This document shows positions 10,854 through 19,247 of a DNA stretch of 64,000 nt, one piece after another; the stretch's first letter is position 1, and the number at the start of each line of letters is the position of its first letter. The notes under the pieces were generated by a model, which did no database searches, was not told where the DNA came from, and was given only the letters and a program-made list of their open reading frames with translations. The DNA is from Arcobacter sp. LA11. Its GTDB lineage: Bacteria > Campylobacterota > Campylobacteria > Campylobacterales > Arcobacteraceae. Made by a program: the position numbers and the translations under genes. Location of the stretch: the NCBI RefSeq assembly GCF_001895145.1, contig NZ_BDIR01000004.1:1-64000 (forward strand), read 5' to 3'.

Positions 10854-12764
10854 ATGTCAAAACAACTTCTTCAAAAACAAGCAGATACAATTAGGTTTCT
10901 AGCTGCTGATATGGTTCAAAAAGCAAACTCAGGACATCCGGGTGCACCAATGGGAATGGCTGATATTGCAACAGTATTAAGTTCTCATTTAAACTTAAAC
11001 CCTGCAAATGAAAAATGGCTAAATAGAGATAGACTTGTATTTAGTGGTGGACATGCTACTGGTTTAGTTTATTCTTTATTACATCTTTGGGGATTTAATG
11101 TAAGTTTACCTGATATGAGAGAATTTAGACAATTAAATTCTAAAACTCCAGGTCATCCTGAATATGGACATACTCATGGTATTGAAATTACAACTGGACC
11201 TTTAGGTCAAGGTATCTCAAATGCAGTTGGTTTTGCAATGGCTGCAAAATATGCACAAAACACTTTAGGTAAAGATGTTATCAATCACAAGGTATATTGT
11301 TTATGTGGAGATGGAGATTTACAAGAGGGAATCTCATATGAAGCTTGTGCAACAGCAGGGCATTTAAAATTAGATAACTTAGTAGTAATTTATGATTCTA
11401 ATAATATTACAATTGAAGGTGATACATCTATTGCATGGAGCGAAAATGTTAAGAAAAGATTCCAAGCAATTGATTTTGAAGTATTTGAAATTGATGGACA
11501 TAATTTTGATCAAATTGATAAAGCAATAGTTGCAGCAAAAGCTTCTTCTAAACCAGCACTAATTATTGCAAATACTGCAATTGGAAAAGGTGCTGCAAGT
11601 ATGGAAGGAAGTCATCATACTCATGGTGCGCCATTAGGTGAAGATGAAATTAAAGCTTCGAAAATCAAAGCTGGTTTTGACCCTGAAGAAACATTTGCAG
11701 TTCCTTATGACATAAAAGGTGCATTTGATAAATTAATCAAAGGTGTTGAAGCAGAAAATGCATGGACAAATTCTTTAAGTGCTGAGTCAAAAGCAAAAAT
11801 TGAAGAGTTACAAAACCCTGATTTTGACTCTATTGTTTATCCAGAGTTTGAAGCAGATTCATCTGTTGCAACAAGAGATTCAAATCATAAAATCTTAAAT
11901 GCAATTGCAACTGCAATTCCTGGTTTCTTAGGTGGTTCAGCGGACCTTGCTCCATCAAATAAAACAGAACTAAAAGGTATGGGTGATTTTCCAAATGGAA
12001 AAAATATCCATTTTGGTATCAAAGAGCATGCAATGGCAGCAATGACAAATGCGATGAACTTATATGGACTATATAGAGTATTCTCTGCTACATTTTTTGT
12101 ATTCTCAGATTATTTAAAACCAAGTGCAAGAATTGCAGCCTTAGCTTCTATTCCACAACATTTTGTTTGGACACATGATTCTATTGGTGTTGGTGAAGAT
12201 GGACCAACTCATCAACCAATTGAACACTTATCTCAATTTAGAGCATTACCAAATTTCTATACATTTAGACCAGCTGATGCGACTGAAAATGTAGAGTCAT
12301 GGAAAGTTGCATTAAAATTAAATGCTCCTTCTGCTTTTGTATGTTCTAGACAAGGTCTTAGAGTATTAAAAGATACTAAAGAAGTAGGAACTGTTGCAAA
12401 TGGTGGATATTTAATTAAGAAAAGAGAAGGTGCTACAGTTACAATTATGGCATCTGGTTCTGAACTTATGTTAGCTATGCAATCAGCTTGTAAATTAGAA
12501 GATGCAGGAATTAAAGCAAATATTGTTTCTGTTCCTTGTTTTGACTTACTTGTTGAACAAGATAGAGAGTATATTGATTCTATTATTGATCCAAATACAA
12601 AAGTATTTGCAGTTGAAGCAGCACGTGGTATGGAATATTATAAATTTGCAGATGTAGTTTATGGTATGGATACATTTGGAGCTTCAGGTCCTGCTGGAGA
12701 CTTATTTAAAGAGTTTGGATTTACTATTGAATCATTAGTAGAAAGAATTAAAAACGATTTATAG
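10854..12764 (+). CDS. tkt: Transketolase
   Basis: A thiamine-diphosphate enzyme of the non-oxidative pentose phosphate pathway that moves two-carbon ketol units between sugar phosphates in the cytosol. At 636 residues it has full family length. The N-terminal GHPGAPMG segment, the GDGDLQEG cofactor motif near residue 155 and the later HDSIGVGEDGPTHQP segment are all present. An AGGA ribosome site precedes the ATG. It is flanked by terminators and so probably monocistronic. The partner enzyme transaldolase is about 39 kb downstream. Confidence 0.97.
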   Translation: MSKQLLQKQADTIRFLAADMVQKANSGHPGAPMGMADIATVLSSHLNLNPANEKWLNRDRLVFSGGHATGLVYSLLHLWGFNVSLPDMREFRQLNSKTPGHPEYGHTHGIEITTGPLGQGISNAVGFAMAAKYAQNTLGKDVINHKVYCLCGDGDLQEGISYEACATAGHLKLDNLVVIYDSNNITIEGDTSIAWSENVKKRFQAIDFEVFEIDGHNFDQIDKAIVAAKASSKPALIIANTAIGKGAASMEGSHHTHGAPLGEDEIKASKIKAGFDPEETFAVPYDIKGAFDKLIKGVEAENAWTNSLSAESKAKIEELQNPDFDSIVYPEFEADSSVATRDSNHKILNAIATAIPGFLGGSADLAPSNKTELKGMGDFPNGKNIHFGIKEHAMAAMTNAMNLYGLYRVFSATFFVFSDYLKPSARIAALASIPQHFVWTHDSIGVGEDGPTHQPIEHLSQFRALPNFYTFRPADATENVESWKVALKLNAPSAFVCSRQGLRVLKDTKEVGTVANGGYLIKKREGATVTIMASGSELMLAMQSACKLEDAGIKANIVSVPCFDLLVEQDREYIDSIIDPNTKVFAVEAARGMEYYKFADVVYGMDTFGASGPAGDLFKEFGFTIESLVERIKNDL

Positions 12765-12774
12765 AATTAAAAAT

Positions 12775-12813
12775 AAAAAAAGTAGAATAGAGTTTTCTTA
12801 TTCTACTTTTTTT
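12775..12813. terminator. Strong bidirectional-type terminator after tkt
   Basis: A perfect 15-bp stem (seven A, then GTAGAATA, paired with TATTCTAC and seven T) closes a nine-base loop. The T run makes it a good intrinsic terminator for tkt. Confidence 0.88.
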
Positions 12814-12820
12814 ATAAATT

Positions 12821-12864
12821 ATATATCAATATATCTTGATATATAAAAAGTATTCTGCTATACT
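12821..12864 (+). promoter_or_regulatory. arsR promoter with overlapping ArsR operator candidate
   Basis: A perfect inverted repeat, ATATATCAA-N6-TTGATATAT, occupies 12821-12844. Its right arm contains TTGATA (12836-12841), which is 17 bp from TATACT (12859-12864), so a bound repressor would cover the -35 box. The 20-mer ATATATCAATATATCTTGAT recurs exactly before arsB. The fit to autoregulated ArsR control is inference from position. Confidence 0.7.
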
Positions 12865-12886
12865 TTTAAAAATCAAAGGAAAAATT

Positions 12887-13198
12887 ATGGATATTTTTTT
12901 AAAATCTGTTTCTGCATTGAATGATGAGACTAGAGTAAAATTACTAAAATTTATAAATATTCATGGTAAATGTTGTGTATGTGATTTAGAACACTCTTTT
13001 GATATGATTCAATCAAGATTATCTAGACATCTAAAGATTTTAAAAGAAGCTGGGTTTTTAAGAGTTGATAGGGAAGGTCGTTGGGCTTATTATTCTGTTA
13101 GAACTCCTCTTGATGAATTTAGAACAGTATCAATTAAAGAAATTATGACTCTTGATATAGAGTTACCAAATATAATAAAGGCTTGTACTACAAAATGA
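12887..13198 (+). CDS. arsR: ArsR-family arsenic-responsive repressor
   Basis: A 103-residue winged-helix repressor that releases DNA when trivalent arsenic binds. The metal site lies in the recognition helix region: CCVCDLE at residues 29-35, the equivalent of the classic ELCVCDL motif, followed by the helix-turn-helix MIQSRLSRHLKILKEAG. The ATG at 12887 is preferred to an upstream TTG because AAAGGA precedes it and the shorter protein has normal family length; the TTG lies inside the operator. The stop codon overlaps the next start (ATGA), indicating translational coupling. It likely controls the genes up to 16526. Confidence 0.92.
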   Translation: MDIFLKSVSALNDETRVKLLKFINIHGKCCVCDLEHSFDMIQSRLSRHLKILKEAGFLRVDREGRWAYYSVRTPLDEFRTVSIKEIMTLDIELPNIIKACTTK

Positions 13199-13542
13199 CA
13201 GAAACACTTTTTGTTTATGGAACATTAATGCCAAATTGTCCAAATGGACATGTTTTGGAAGAGGTTGTAGGTAAATTTGTACCAGCAACAGTAAAAGGAA
13301 AGCTTGTTCCAGTAGGTTGGTCAGCTTCTATGGGATATCCTGGAATAAAACTTGATGGAGAAGATACTGTACATGGTTATCTTTTTTATTCATCAAATTT
13401 GATAAATCATTGGGATAGATTAGATGAATTTGAAGGTGCTGAATTTCAACGATATCCAGTTACAGTAGAGCGTTATGATGAGCTTGATGTTGATACTTAT
13501 ATATATGTATTAAAAGCAAGTGTAGAAGAAGTAGAAGAGTAA
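13195..13542 (+). CDS. Gamma-glutamylcyclotransferase-like (AIG2/YtfP) protein
   Basis: A 115-residue small beta-barrel protein with the family signature LFVYGTLMP at the N-terminus, plus the GYPG turn and the LDEFEG segment with its conserved acidic residue. Relatives cleave gamma-glutamyl peptides or amines to 5-oxoproline. The start overlaps the arsR stop (ATGA), so it belongs to the arsenic transcript. A role in glutathione or gamma-glutamyl turnover during arsenic stress is inference from this position. The exact substrate cannot be read from sequence. Confidence 0.8.
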   Translation: MTETLFVYGTLMPNCPNGHVLEEVVGKFVPATVKGKLVPVGWSASMGYPGIKLDGEDTVHGYLFYSSNLINHWDRLDEFEGAEFQRYPVTVERYDELDVDTYIYVLKASVEEVEE

Positions 13543-13568
13543 GCAATAGCTTTCTCTTTTTTTGAAAG

Positions 13569-13588
13569 ATATATCAATATATCTTGAT
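13569..13588 (+). promoter_or_regulatory. Second copy of the 20-bp ArsR operator, before arsB
   Basis: ATATATCAATATATCTTGAT is identical to the operator before arsR, although the outer right arm is weaker here. It sits 28 bases before the arsB start. A TTGATT (13584-13589) is present, but no well-spaced -10 box leaves room for a leader. It may mark a second start site or an internal control point. Confidence 0.6.
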
Positions 13589-13616
13589 TTATTAAAATGT
13601 AAAAGGAAAATATAGA

Positions 13617-14876
13617 ATGATTTTAGCAAGTGGAATTTTTATTATTACACTTATTTTTGTGATTTGGCAACCACGAGATTTACAAATAGGAACAACAGCA
13701 GTAATTGGAGCAATTGTTGCGCTAATTGCTGGAGTTGTAAGTTTTTCAGATGTCCTGATTGTAACAGATATAGTTTGGGATGCAACTCTATCTTTTATAG
13801 GAATTATTATTTTATCTATGGTTTTAGATGAAATAGGCTTTTTTGAATGGGCAGCTCTTAAAATGGCAAAGTTCTCAAATGGTGATGGTTTGAGGATGTT
13901 TGTTTATTCTATTTTATTAGGAGCGTTTGTTTCAGCTTTATTTGCAAATGATGGTGCAGCACTAATATTAACACCAATTTTACTTGCTAAAATGAGAATA
14001 TTAAATTTAAATATGAAGTCAATTATTGCTTTTTTATTAGCAGGTGGTTTTATTTCTGATAGTGCATCTTTACCACTTGTATTTTCAAATCTTACAAATA
14101 TTGTAACTGCAAACTATTTTAATATAGGATTTGCAGATTATATTTCAAATATGATTATTCCATATATTGTTAGTGTATTTGCATCAATTGTTTTTTTATG
14201 GCTAATATTAAGAAAAGACATTCCAAAAAAAGTTGATATTTCTTTATTAAAAGAGCCAGAAAGTGCAATTAAAAATAAAACACTGTTTAATATATCTTGG
14301 GTATTTTTAGCTGTACTACTTGCCGGATATTTTGTAGGAGATGCATATGATTTACCTGTTGCTGTATTTGCACTTGGTGGTGGAGTTTTATTTTTAGTTA
14401 TTGCAACACTATTTAAAACAGTAGAGCCTGTACATATTATAAAAGAGGCACCTTGGCAAGTTGTTTGGTTTAGTATTGGATTATATATAGTTGTATATGG
14501 ATTAAAAAATGCAGGACTTACAGACTATTTAACAATTATATTAAAAGATCTAGCTACACGTGGGGATACAGTTGCAATAATTGGAACAGGATTCTTATCA
14601 GCCTTTTTATCAGCAATTATGAATAATATGCCAACAGTTATGATTATGGATATTGCTCTTGATAATATGGGTGATATACCAAATCAAACCTTAGCTTATG
14701 CAAATATTATTGGATGTAACTTAGGTCCTAAAATGACGCCATTTGGTTCTTTAGCAACTCTTCTATGGCTTCATGTTTTAGCTAAGAAAGGTGTAAATAT
14801 TTCATTTGCACAATATAGTAAATTTGGTTTAATTATAACACCGCCTGTGTTATTAATTGTGTTATTAGCATTATAA
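13617..14876 (+). CDS. arsB: Arsenite efflux permease ArsB
   Basis: A polytopic inner-membrane protein of 419 residues in the ion transporter superfamily (ArsB/NhaD type), with about 11-12 hydrophobic helices. The conserved loop segments FANDGAALILTPILL and the C-terminal NNMPTVMIM/GCNLGPKMTPFGSLATL are present. The family exports As(OH)3 or antimonite using the proton gradient. An AAAAGGAAAA ribosome site precedes the ATG. It is followed by arsC after 22 bases. Assignment to ArsB rather than another family member rests on the flanking arsR and arsC. Confidence 0.9.
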   Translation: MILASGIFIITLIFVIWQPRDLQIGTTAVIGAIVALIAGVVSFSDVLIVTDIVWDATLSFIGIIILSMVLDEIGFFEWAALKMAKFSNGDGLRMFVYSILLGAFVSALFANDGAALILTPILLAKMRILNLNMKSIIAFLLAGGFISDSASLPLVFSNLTNIVTANYFNIGFADYISNMIIPYIVSVFASIVFLWLILRKDIPKKVDISLLKEPESAIKNKTLFNISWVFLAVLLAGYFVGDAYDLPVAVFALGGGVLFLVIATLFKTVEPVHIIKEAPWQVVWFSIGLYIVVYGLKNAGLTDYLTIILKDLATRGDTVAIIGTGFLSAFLSAIMNNMPTVMIMDIALDNMGDIPNQTLAYANIIGCNLGPKMTPFGSLATLLWLHVLAKKGVNISFAQYSKFGLIITPPVLLIVLLAL

Positions 14877-14898
14877 AAAATTAAAAAGGAAAAAAATT

Positions 14899-15327
14899 AT
14901 GAATGAAAATGGAATTTTACCTGAAGATAAAAAAGTTTTAATTTTATGTACAGGGAATAGTTGTAGAAGTATTATCGCTGAAGCTCAAATCAATGCTTTT
15001 ATTGATGGTGTAAGTAGCCATAGTAGTGGTGTAAAAGCTAGTGGAAGAGTAAATTTAAATGCTAAAAAACTATTAGAACAAAAAAAGATTTGGAAAGATG
15101 AATATCATTCAAAAACTATTGATAAAGTAATAGATAATGAATATGATTTAGTAATAACAGTTTGTGATAATGCTAATGAAACTTGTCCAATGTTTCCTAA
15201 AGCTACAAAGGTTATTCACGTAGGTTTTGAAGATCCTGATGGAAAAGAGTTTGATGCATTTTTAAATACATATGATGAAATATATGAAACTTTATTACCA
15301 AGAGTTAAAGAAGAATTAGGTTTATAA
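14899..15327 (+). CDS. arsC: Arsenate reductase, thioredoxin-coupled LMW-phosphatase type
   Basis: A 142-residue enzyme reducing arsenate to arsenite for export. The P-loop C-x5-R is CTGNSCR (C17 to R23). The relay cysteines are C89 and C96 in the segment TVCDNANETCP. This is the Staphylococcus/Bacillus type, unrelated in fold to the glutaredoxin-type ArsC family at 52751-53092. Its stop shares one base with the next start (TAATG). The mini-thioredoxin at 16299 in the same operon could be an electron donor; that is inference. Confidence 0.94.
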   Translation: MNENGILPEDKKVLILCTGNSCRSIIAEAQINAFIDGVSSHSSGVKASGRVNLNAKKLLEQKKIWKDEYHSKTIDKVIDNEYDLVITVCDNANETCPMFPKATKVIHVGFEDPDGKEFDAFLNTYDEIYETLLPRVKEELGL

Positions 15328-16286
15328 TGTTTATCTATTGGGAAAAATTTGTTGACTATTTGATTTACAGTTTAATAGGGCTAGATAAAACAACTCACTT
15401 AGCACAATCAATTCATTTTTTTATTTATGACACTGTAAAAATCTTTATTTTACTTATTGGTATTATTTATTTAGTAACATTTTTAAGAAGTTATTTCCCT
15501 GTTGAAAAAATAAGAGATTACTTGCAAGGGAAACATAAACTTTTAGGACATATCTTTGCGGCATTTTTTGGTATTCTAACACCTTTTTGTTCATGTAGTG
15601 CTATTCCACTTTTCTTAGGGTTTTTACAAGCTAGAATTCCTTTAGGAGTAACTTTTTCTTATTTAATATCTGCACCTTTAAGTGATGCAGTTGTAATTGC
15701 ACTTCTTTTTTCTCTTTTTGGATATAAAATTACTTTATTATACATAGGGTGTACATTATTAATAGCAATTGTTGCAGGTTTAATAATAGGAAGTTTAGAT
15801 CTAGAAAAAGAAGTATTAATAGATATAAAACCATCTTCTTGTTGTGGAAATAATACAAATGAAAAGAATAGTTTTAAAAATCATTTAAACGAAGCGTGGG
15901 AAGGAACAAAAGATATCTTTAATAAGATTTACCTTTATGTAATTGTAGGTATTGCAATAGGTGCATTTATTCATGGATATGTCCCTGCTGAAACGATTGC
16001 ACATTATGCAGGAGGTAACTCTTGGTATGCACCTTTAATCGGTGTAGTTATGGGAATACCAATGTATTCAAGTGCCGCAGGAATGATTCCTCTTATAGAA
16101 GTACTTACTTCAAAAGGAATGTTATTAGGAACTGCTTTATCATTTATGATGGCAGTAGTAGCCCTAAGTTTACCAGAAGCTATGATTTTAAAAAGGGTAA
16201 TGTCTTTAAAATTAATAAGTATATTTTTTGGTATAGTAGGAAGTGCTATTTTATTAGTAGGTTATATTTTTAACGCAATTTTATAA
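15327..16286 (+). CDS. ArsP-type permease (DUF318)
   Basis: A 319-residue membrane protein with about eight helices in two halves separated by a hydrophilic loop. The signature TPFCSCSAIP carries C88 and C90, and the second half has GIPMYSSAAGMIPL. Members include Campylobacter ArsP, which exports trivalent organoarsenicals, but other members have other or unknown cargo. The central loop has an extra SSCCG cysteine pair near residue 172 that could bind metalloid. Translational coupling to arsC supports an arsenic role. The gene name arsP is not assigned because the cargo is unproven. Confidence 0.82.
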   Translation: MFIYWEKFVDYLIYSLIGLDKTTHLAQSIHFFIYDTVKIFILLIGIIYLVTFLRSYFPVEKIRDYLQGKHKLLGHIFAAFFGILTPFCSCSAIPLFLGFLQARIPLGVTFSYLISAPLSDAVVIALLFSLFGYKITLLYIGCTLLIAIVAGLIIGSLDLEKEVLIDIKPSSCCGNNTNEKNSFKNHLNEAWEGTKDIFNKIYLYVIVGIAIGAFIHGYVPAETIAHYAGGNSWYAPLIGVVMGIPMYSSAAGMIPLIEVLTSKGMLLGTALSFMMAVVALSLPEAMILKRVMSLKLISIFFGIVGSAILLVGYIFNAIL

Positions 16287-16298
16287 AAGGGTAAATTT

Positions 16299-16526
16299 AT
16301 GAAAATAGAGATTTTAGGAACAGGTTGTAAAAAATGTGAAGCATTAACTGCAAATGCAAAAAAAGCTGTTGCCAATGCGGGTGTTTTTGCACAAGTTGAA
16401 AAAGTAGAAGATATGGTAAAGATTATGGAATATGGTGTTATGAATACTCCTGGTTTGGTAATAAATGGAGAAGTAAAATCTACAGGAAAACTTTTAAATA
16501 GTGAAGAAATAAAAGCATTTTTTTAA
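16299..16526 (+). CDS. Small redox-active thioredoxin-fold protein
   Basis: A 75-residue mini-thioredoxin (thioredoxin_3 type) with CKKC at residues 10-13 and the cis-proline segment NTPGLVING. Such proteins often sit beside DUF318 permeases. It follows the permease by 12 bases and is probably the last gene of the arsenic operon. It may reduce ArsC or pass metalloid to the permease; neither is shown by sequence. No export signal is present, so it should be cytosolic. Confidence 0.88.
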   Translation: MKIEILGTGCKKCEALTANAKKAVANAGVFAQVEKVEDMVKIMEYGVMNTPGLVINGEVKSTGKLLNSEEIKAFF

Positions 16527-16601
16527 TTTTAAAAAAGTAATTTTATTGCTCAAATTTTGCTACTTTTAGATATAGTTCGAGAAACATTATAAAGAGAAAA
16601 T

Positions 16602-17483
16602 TTGAGTGAAAATAGATTAGGCCAAATATACGCAGTTTTAGCATTTTTATTTTGGGGAGCAATTGCCCCAATATATTTCAAACAAGTAGCATCAGTTGAT
16701 CCTGTTGAAGTGTTGATTCATAGAATTATTTGGTCATGTATAATTTTAATACCACTTGTATTTATTACAAAACAATTTGATATTTTTAAGACTCTTATAA
16801 AAGATAGTAAAAAACTAAAATATTTAGCACTTTCAACTTTTTTTATCTCTATAAATTGGCTCGTATTTATCTGGGCTGTTGCAAATAATAGGATTATGGA
16901 AACTGCACTTGGATATTATATAAATCCCTTAGTAAATGTATTACTAGGATTTTTATTTTTTAGTGAAAGAATGACTAAAAACCAATATCTAGCTATTTTT
17001 ATAGCTTTTCTAGCAGTTTTTTATCAGCTTATAACAATTGGTTCGATTCCTATTATTTCACTTATTTTGGCTTTTTCATTTGGTTTTTACGGAATGATTA
17101 GAAAAAAAATAAATGTAGGTTCAATTGTAGGCTTATTTGTAGAAACACTAATCTTGCTTCCTTTTGGATTAATCTATTTATATTATATTGTTTCAAATAA
17201 TACAATCTCATTTTTAAACTCTACAGAATATATAAGTATTATGTTAAGTCTTGGTGGATTAATAACTATTATTCCTCTTCTTTTATTTAATGGTGCTGCA
17301 ACTAGGATGAAACTAACTACTTTAGGCTTTTTCCAGTATATTGGACCTACTTGTGCTTTTTTACTAGCAGTGTTTATTTATAATGAAGAGTTTAATATGG
17401 ACAAATTAATTACATTTTCGCTTATATGGATTGCTTTAGTGATTTTTTCACTTGATTCTTTACGAAAAAAAACTTCTAAATAA
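16602..17483 (+). CDS. rarD: RarD-family EamA transporter
   Basis: A 293-residue inner-membrane protein with ten hydrophobic helices, typical of the drug/metabolite transporter superfamily. The N-terminal GAIAPIYFKQVASVDPVEVLIHR and the YYINPLVNVLLG segment are RarD hallmarks. The first codon is probably TTG after AAAGAGA, with a GTG immediately behind it as alternative. RarD was linked to chloramphenicol sensitivity, but its natural substrate is not settled. It lies alone between the arsenic operon and the MerR unit. Confidence 0.85.
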   Translation: MSENRLGQIYAVLAFLFWGAIAPIYFKQVASVDPVEVLIHRIIWSCIILIPLVFITKQFDIFKTLIKDSKKLKYLALSTFFISINWLVFIWAVANNRIMETALGYYINPLVNVLLGFLFFSERMTKNQYLAIFIAFLAVFYQLITIGSIPIISLILAFSFGFYGMIRKKINVGSIVGLFVETLILLPFGLIYLYYIVSNNTISFLNSTEYISIMLSLGGLITIIPLLLFNGAATRMKLTTLGFFQYIGPTCAFLLAVFIYNEEFNMDKLITFSLIWIALVIFSLDSLRKKTSK

Positions 17484-17505
17484 TTACCAAATAGTTACAA
17501 AATTA

Positions 17506-17586
17506 AAAAGTAAAGAGTTGTACTCTTGACTTTTATTTATTTTTATTCTATAATTTCAAAAGTAAAGAGTTTGACTCTGTACTTTT
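17506..17586 (+). promoter_or_regulatory. merR-unit promoter flanked by two 29-bp palindromes
   Basis: Palindrome 1 (17506-17534) and palindrome 2 (17558-17586) share the pattern AAAAGTA-A-AGAGT-N3-ACTCT-N-(T/G)ACTTTT. The promoter is TTGACT (17526-17531), a 17-bp spacer, then TATAAT (17549-17554). Site 1 covers the -35 box and site 2 covers the expected transcription start. Centres are 52 bp apart, close to five helical turns. This layout fits looping repression by the MerR-like product encoded just downstream. Confidence 0.78.
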
Positions 17587-17607
17587 AGTAAAAATTAGGA
17601 ATTAAAA

Positions 17608-18246
17608 ATGAAAATTATTGATGAAAAACCATATTATAAAATGAGTGAGTTAGTAGAAGAAACACAACTAAGTAACCACACAATTTCTTTTTATCATAAA
17701 AAAGGCTTACTTCCAAATACAGTAAATACTTCAAGAAATATGAAGTATTATCCAGAGATTACAATTACTGTATTAAATCTTATTAAATATTTCAAAGACA
17801 ATCTTAGCTTTTCAATTGATTATATAAAAGAACTTTTTGATTATTATAAAATTGATTTTGATGATAGAGCTGAGCTTATTTTACAATCAATTCAAATGAT
17901 TTCAAGTGAAATAAAAAATCCAGTATTTAAAAAAGATTTAGAAAAAGAACTTTTAGATGAAGCAATTAGACTTGATTTAGTAGATGATAGAGAAATATAT
18001 TTTAAAACTGAAGTTGAAGTTTTAAAGGTATATAAAGAACTTAGAGCTTATGAAATTTCATCACAATTAATTGAAGAGTATGTACAAACAAGTAAAAAGC
18101 TTGCTTTATTAGAAAGAGAATTAAGTACAAAGGTTATTGAAAAAACTGGATACTTACCAGAAGTTTTAGTTCTTGATATTTTAAATTCTTTTAAACCTTA
18201 TATTTTCAATCGTCATACGATTGAAGAATTTAAGAAGGATATATAA
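17608..18246 (+). CDS. MerR-family transcriptional regulator
   Basis: A 212-residue regulator with a winged helix at residues 6-75: the motif YKMSELVEETQLSNHTISFYHKKGLLP matches the MerR helix-turn-helix and wing, with Tyr/His at the usual positions. The remaining part is helical and longer than in metal-sensing members, with no cysteine metal loop, so the ligand is probably not a metal. It is the first gene of a three-gene unit and its stop overlaps the next start (TAATG). The operon content (amidohydrolase, lipid acyltransferase) suggests a lipid-related or organic inducer; this is inference. Confidence 0.85.
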   Translation: MKIIDEKPYYKMSELVEETQLSNHTISFYHKKGLLPNTVNTSRNMKYYPEITITVLNLIKYFKDNLSFSIDYIKELFDYYKIDFDDRAELILQSIQMISSEIKNPVFKKDLEKELLDEAIRLDLVDDREIYFKTEVEVLKVYKELRAYEISSQLIEEYVQTSKKLALLERELSTKVIEKTGYLPEVLVLDILNSFKPYIFNRHTIEEFKKDI

Positions 18247-19244
18247 TGCAAACTATAGATTTTCACTCTCATTTATTAAGTCCAAATGTCTCTTTTTCAA
18301 GACTATATGACAAAGTGGCACTTTCAATTTTTGCAAAAAAACTTGGGGTTGATAAAGATGATTTATTAAATAGAAAATACGATGCTTTTGTTGATGCTTA
18401 TATAAATAATATTAAAACATCTAATTATGTAAAAAAATCTGTTGTTCTTCCTGTTGATGCAAAAATTGACTTAAGAGGAAAAGAGATTTCAAGAGATAAA
18501 ACTGTTTGTTCTTCAAATGAAGATGTTTTAAGAGAGTACAAAAAATATCCAAATGAAATTATTCCATTTTTTTCAGTTAACCCAAATAGAGAGGATGCTT
18601 TAGATTTAATTGATAAATATGCACAAGAAGGTTTTAAAGGCGCAAAATTTTTACAAAACTATTGGGATATTGATATAAATGATAAAAGATATGTTCCTTA
18701 TTTTGAGAAAATAAAATCTTATGATTTACCTATTATTATCCATACAGGAGGAGAACATGCTATTGAATCAAATCCAATGTATGAAAAAGTTGAAGTTGCA
18801 AATGGTGCAATAGAAGTTGGATGTAAAGTTGTTCTTGCACATTTTGGTGTAAATATGATTATGAATCAAGAGTTATCAAAACTTCATCATAATTTCTCTT
18901 TTGAAACTTCAAAGTTTGGAGAGGATTATTTCAAAACTATTGAGTATTTAGAAAAACACGAAAATGTATATGCTGACCTTTCAGCAATTGTTGCATTTTT
19001 TAGAACAAAGGTTGTAGAGGATTTAGCCAAAAATCAAAAACATATACATGATAAACTTTTGTTTGGTACAGATTATCCTGTTCCCTTTTCAATTATGTTT
19101 TCATACAATTCTTTAGGGTTAAAGAAAAGATTAGAGTTAGAAAAAATAGAAAACCCACTTGATAGATATATTGCCTTCTTTAATGAATACTTTGAAGAAG
19201 ATTCACCTATTTATACAAACTGGCAAAAATTAATAAAGGAATAA
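18246..19244 (+). CDS. Metal-dependent amidohydrolase (amidohydrolase_2 type)
   Basis: A 332-residue TIM-barrel hydrolase. Metal ligands are visible as DFHSH (H7, H9) on strand 1, the later IIIHTGGEH and VLAHFG histidines, and the C-terminal LLFGTDYP aspartate. Such proteins hydrolyse amides or decarboxylate ring acids; the substrate here is unknown. It is translationally coupled to the MerR gene and followed after three bases by the LplT/PlsC/synthetase fusion, so it is likely co-induced with lipid repair. Confidence 0.8.
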   Translation: MQTIDFHSHLLSPNVSFSRLYDKVALSIFAKKLGVDKDDLLNRKYDAFVDAYINNIKTSNYVKKSVVLPVDAKIDLRGKEISRDKTVCSSNEDVLREYKKYPNEIIPFFSVNPNREDALDLIDKYAQEGFKGAKFLQNYWDIDINDKRYVPYFEKIKSYDLPIIIHTGGEHAIESNPMYEKVEVANGAIEVGCKVVLAHFGVNMIMNQELSKLHHNFSFETSKFGEDYFKTIEYLEKHENVYADLSAIVAFFRTKVVEDLAKNQKHIHDKLLFGTDYPVPFSIMFSYNSLGLKKRLELEKIENPLDRYIAFFNEYFEEDSPIYTNWQKLIKE

Positions 19245-19247
19245 AAG

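Noticed and set aside
12836-12886. TTG at 12836 as the arsR start
   Set aside because: It lies inside the operator and the -35 box; the ATG at 12887 has a ribosome site and gives the normal family length.
16022-16273. An 83-codon ORF overlapping the ArsP-type permease
   Set aside because: Out-of-frame shadow of a well-conserved membrane protein.
16527-16601. A terminator between the mini-thioredoxin gene and rarD
   Set aside because: Only AAAAGTA and TACTTTT can pair, across a loop of over 20 bases; too weak to call.
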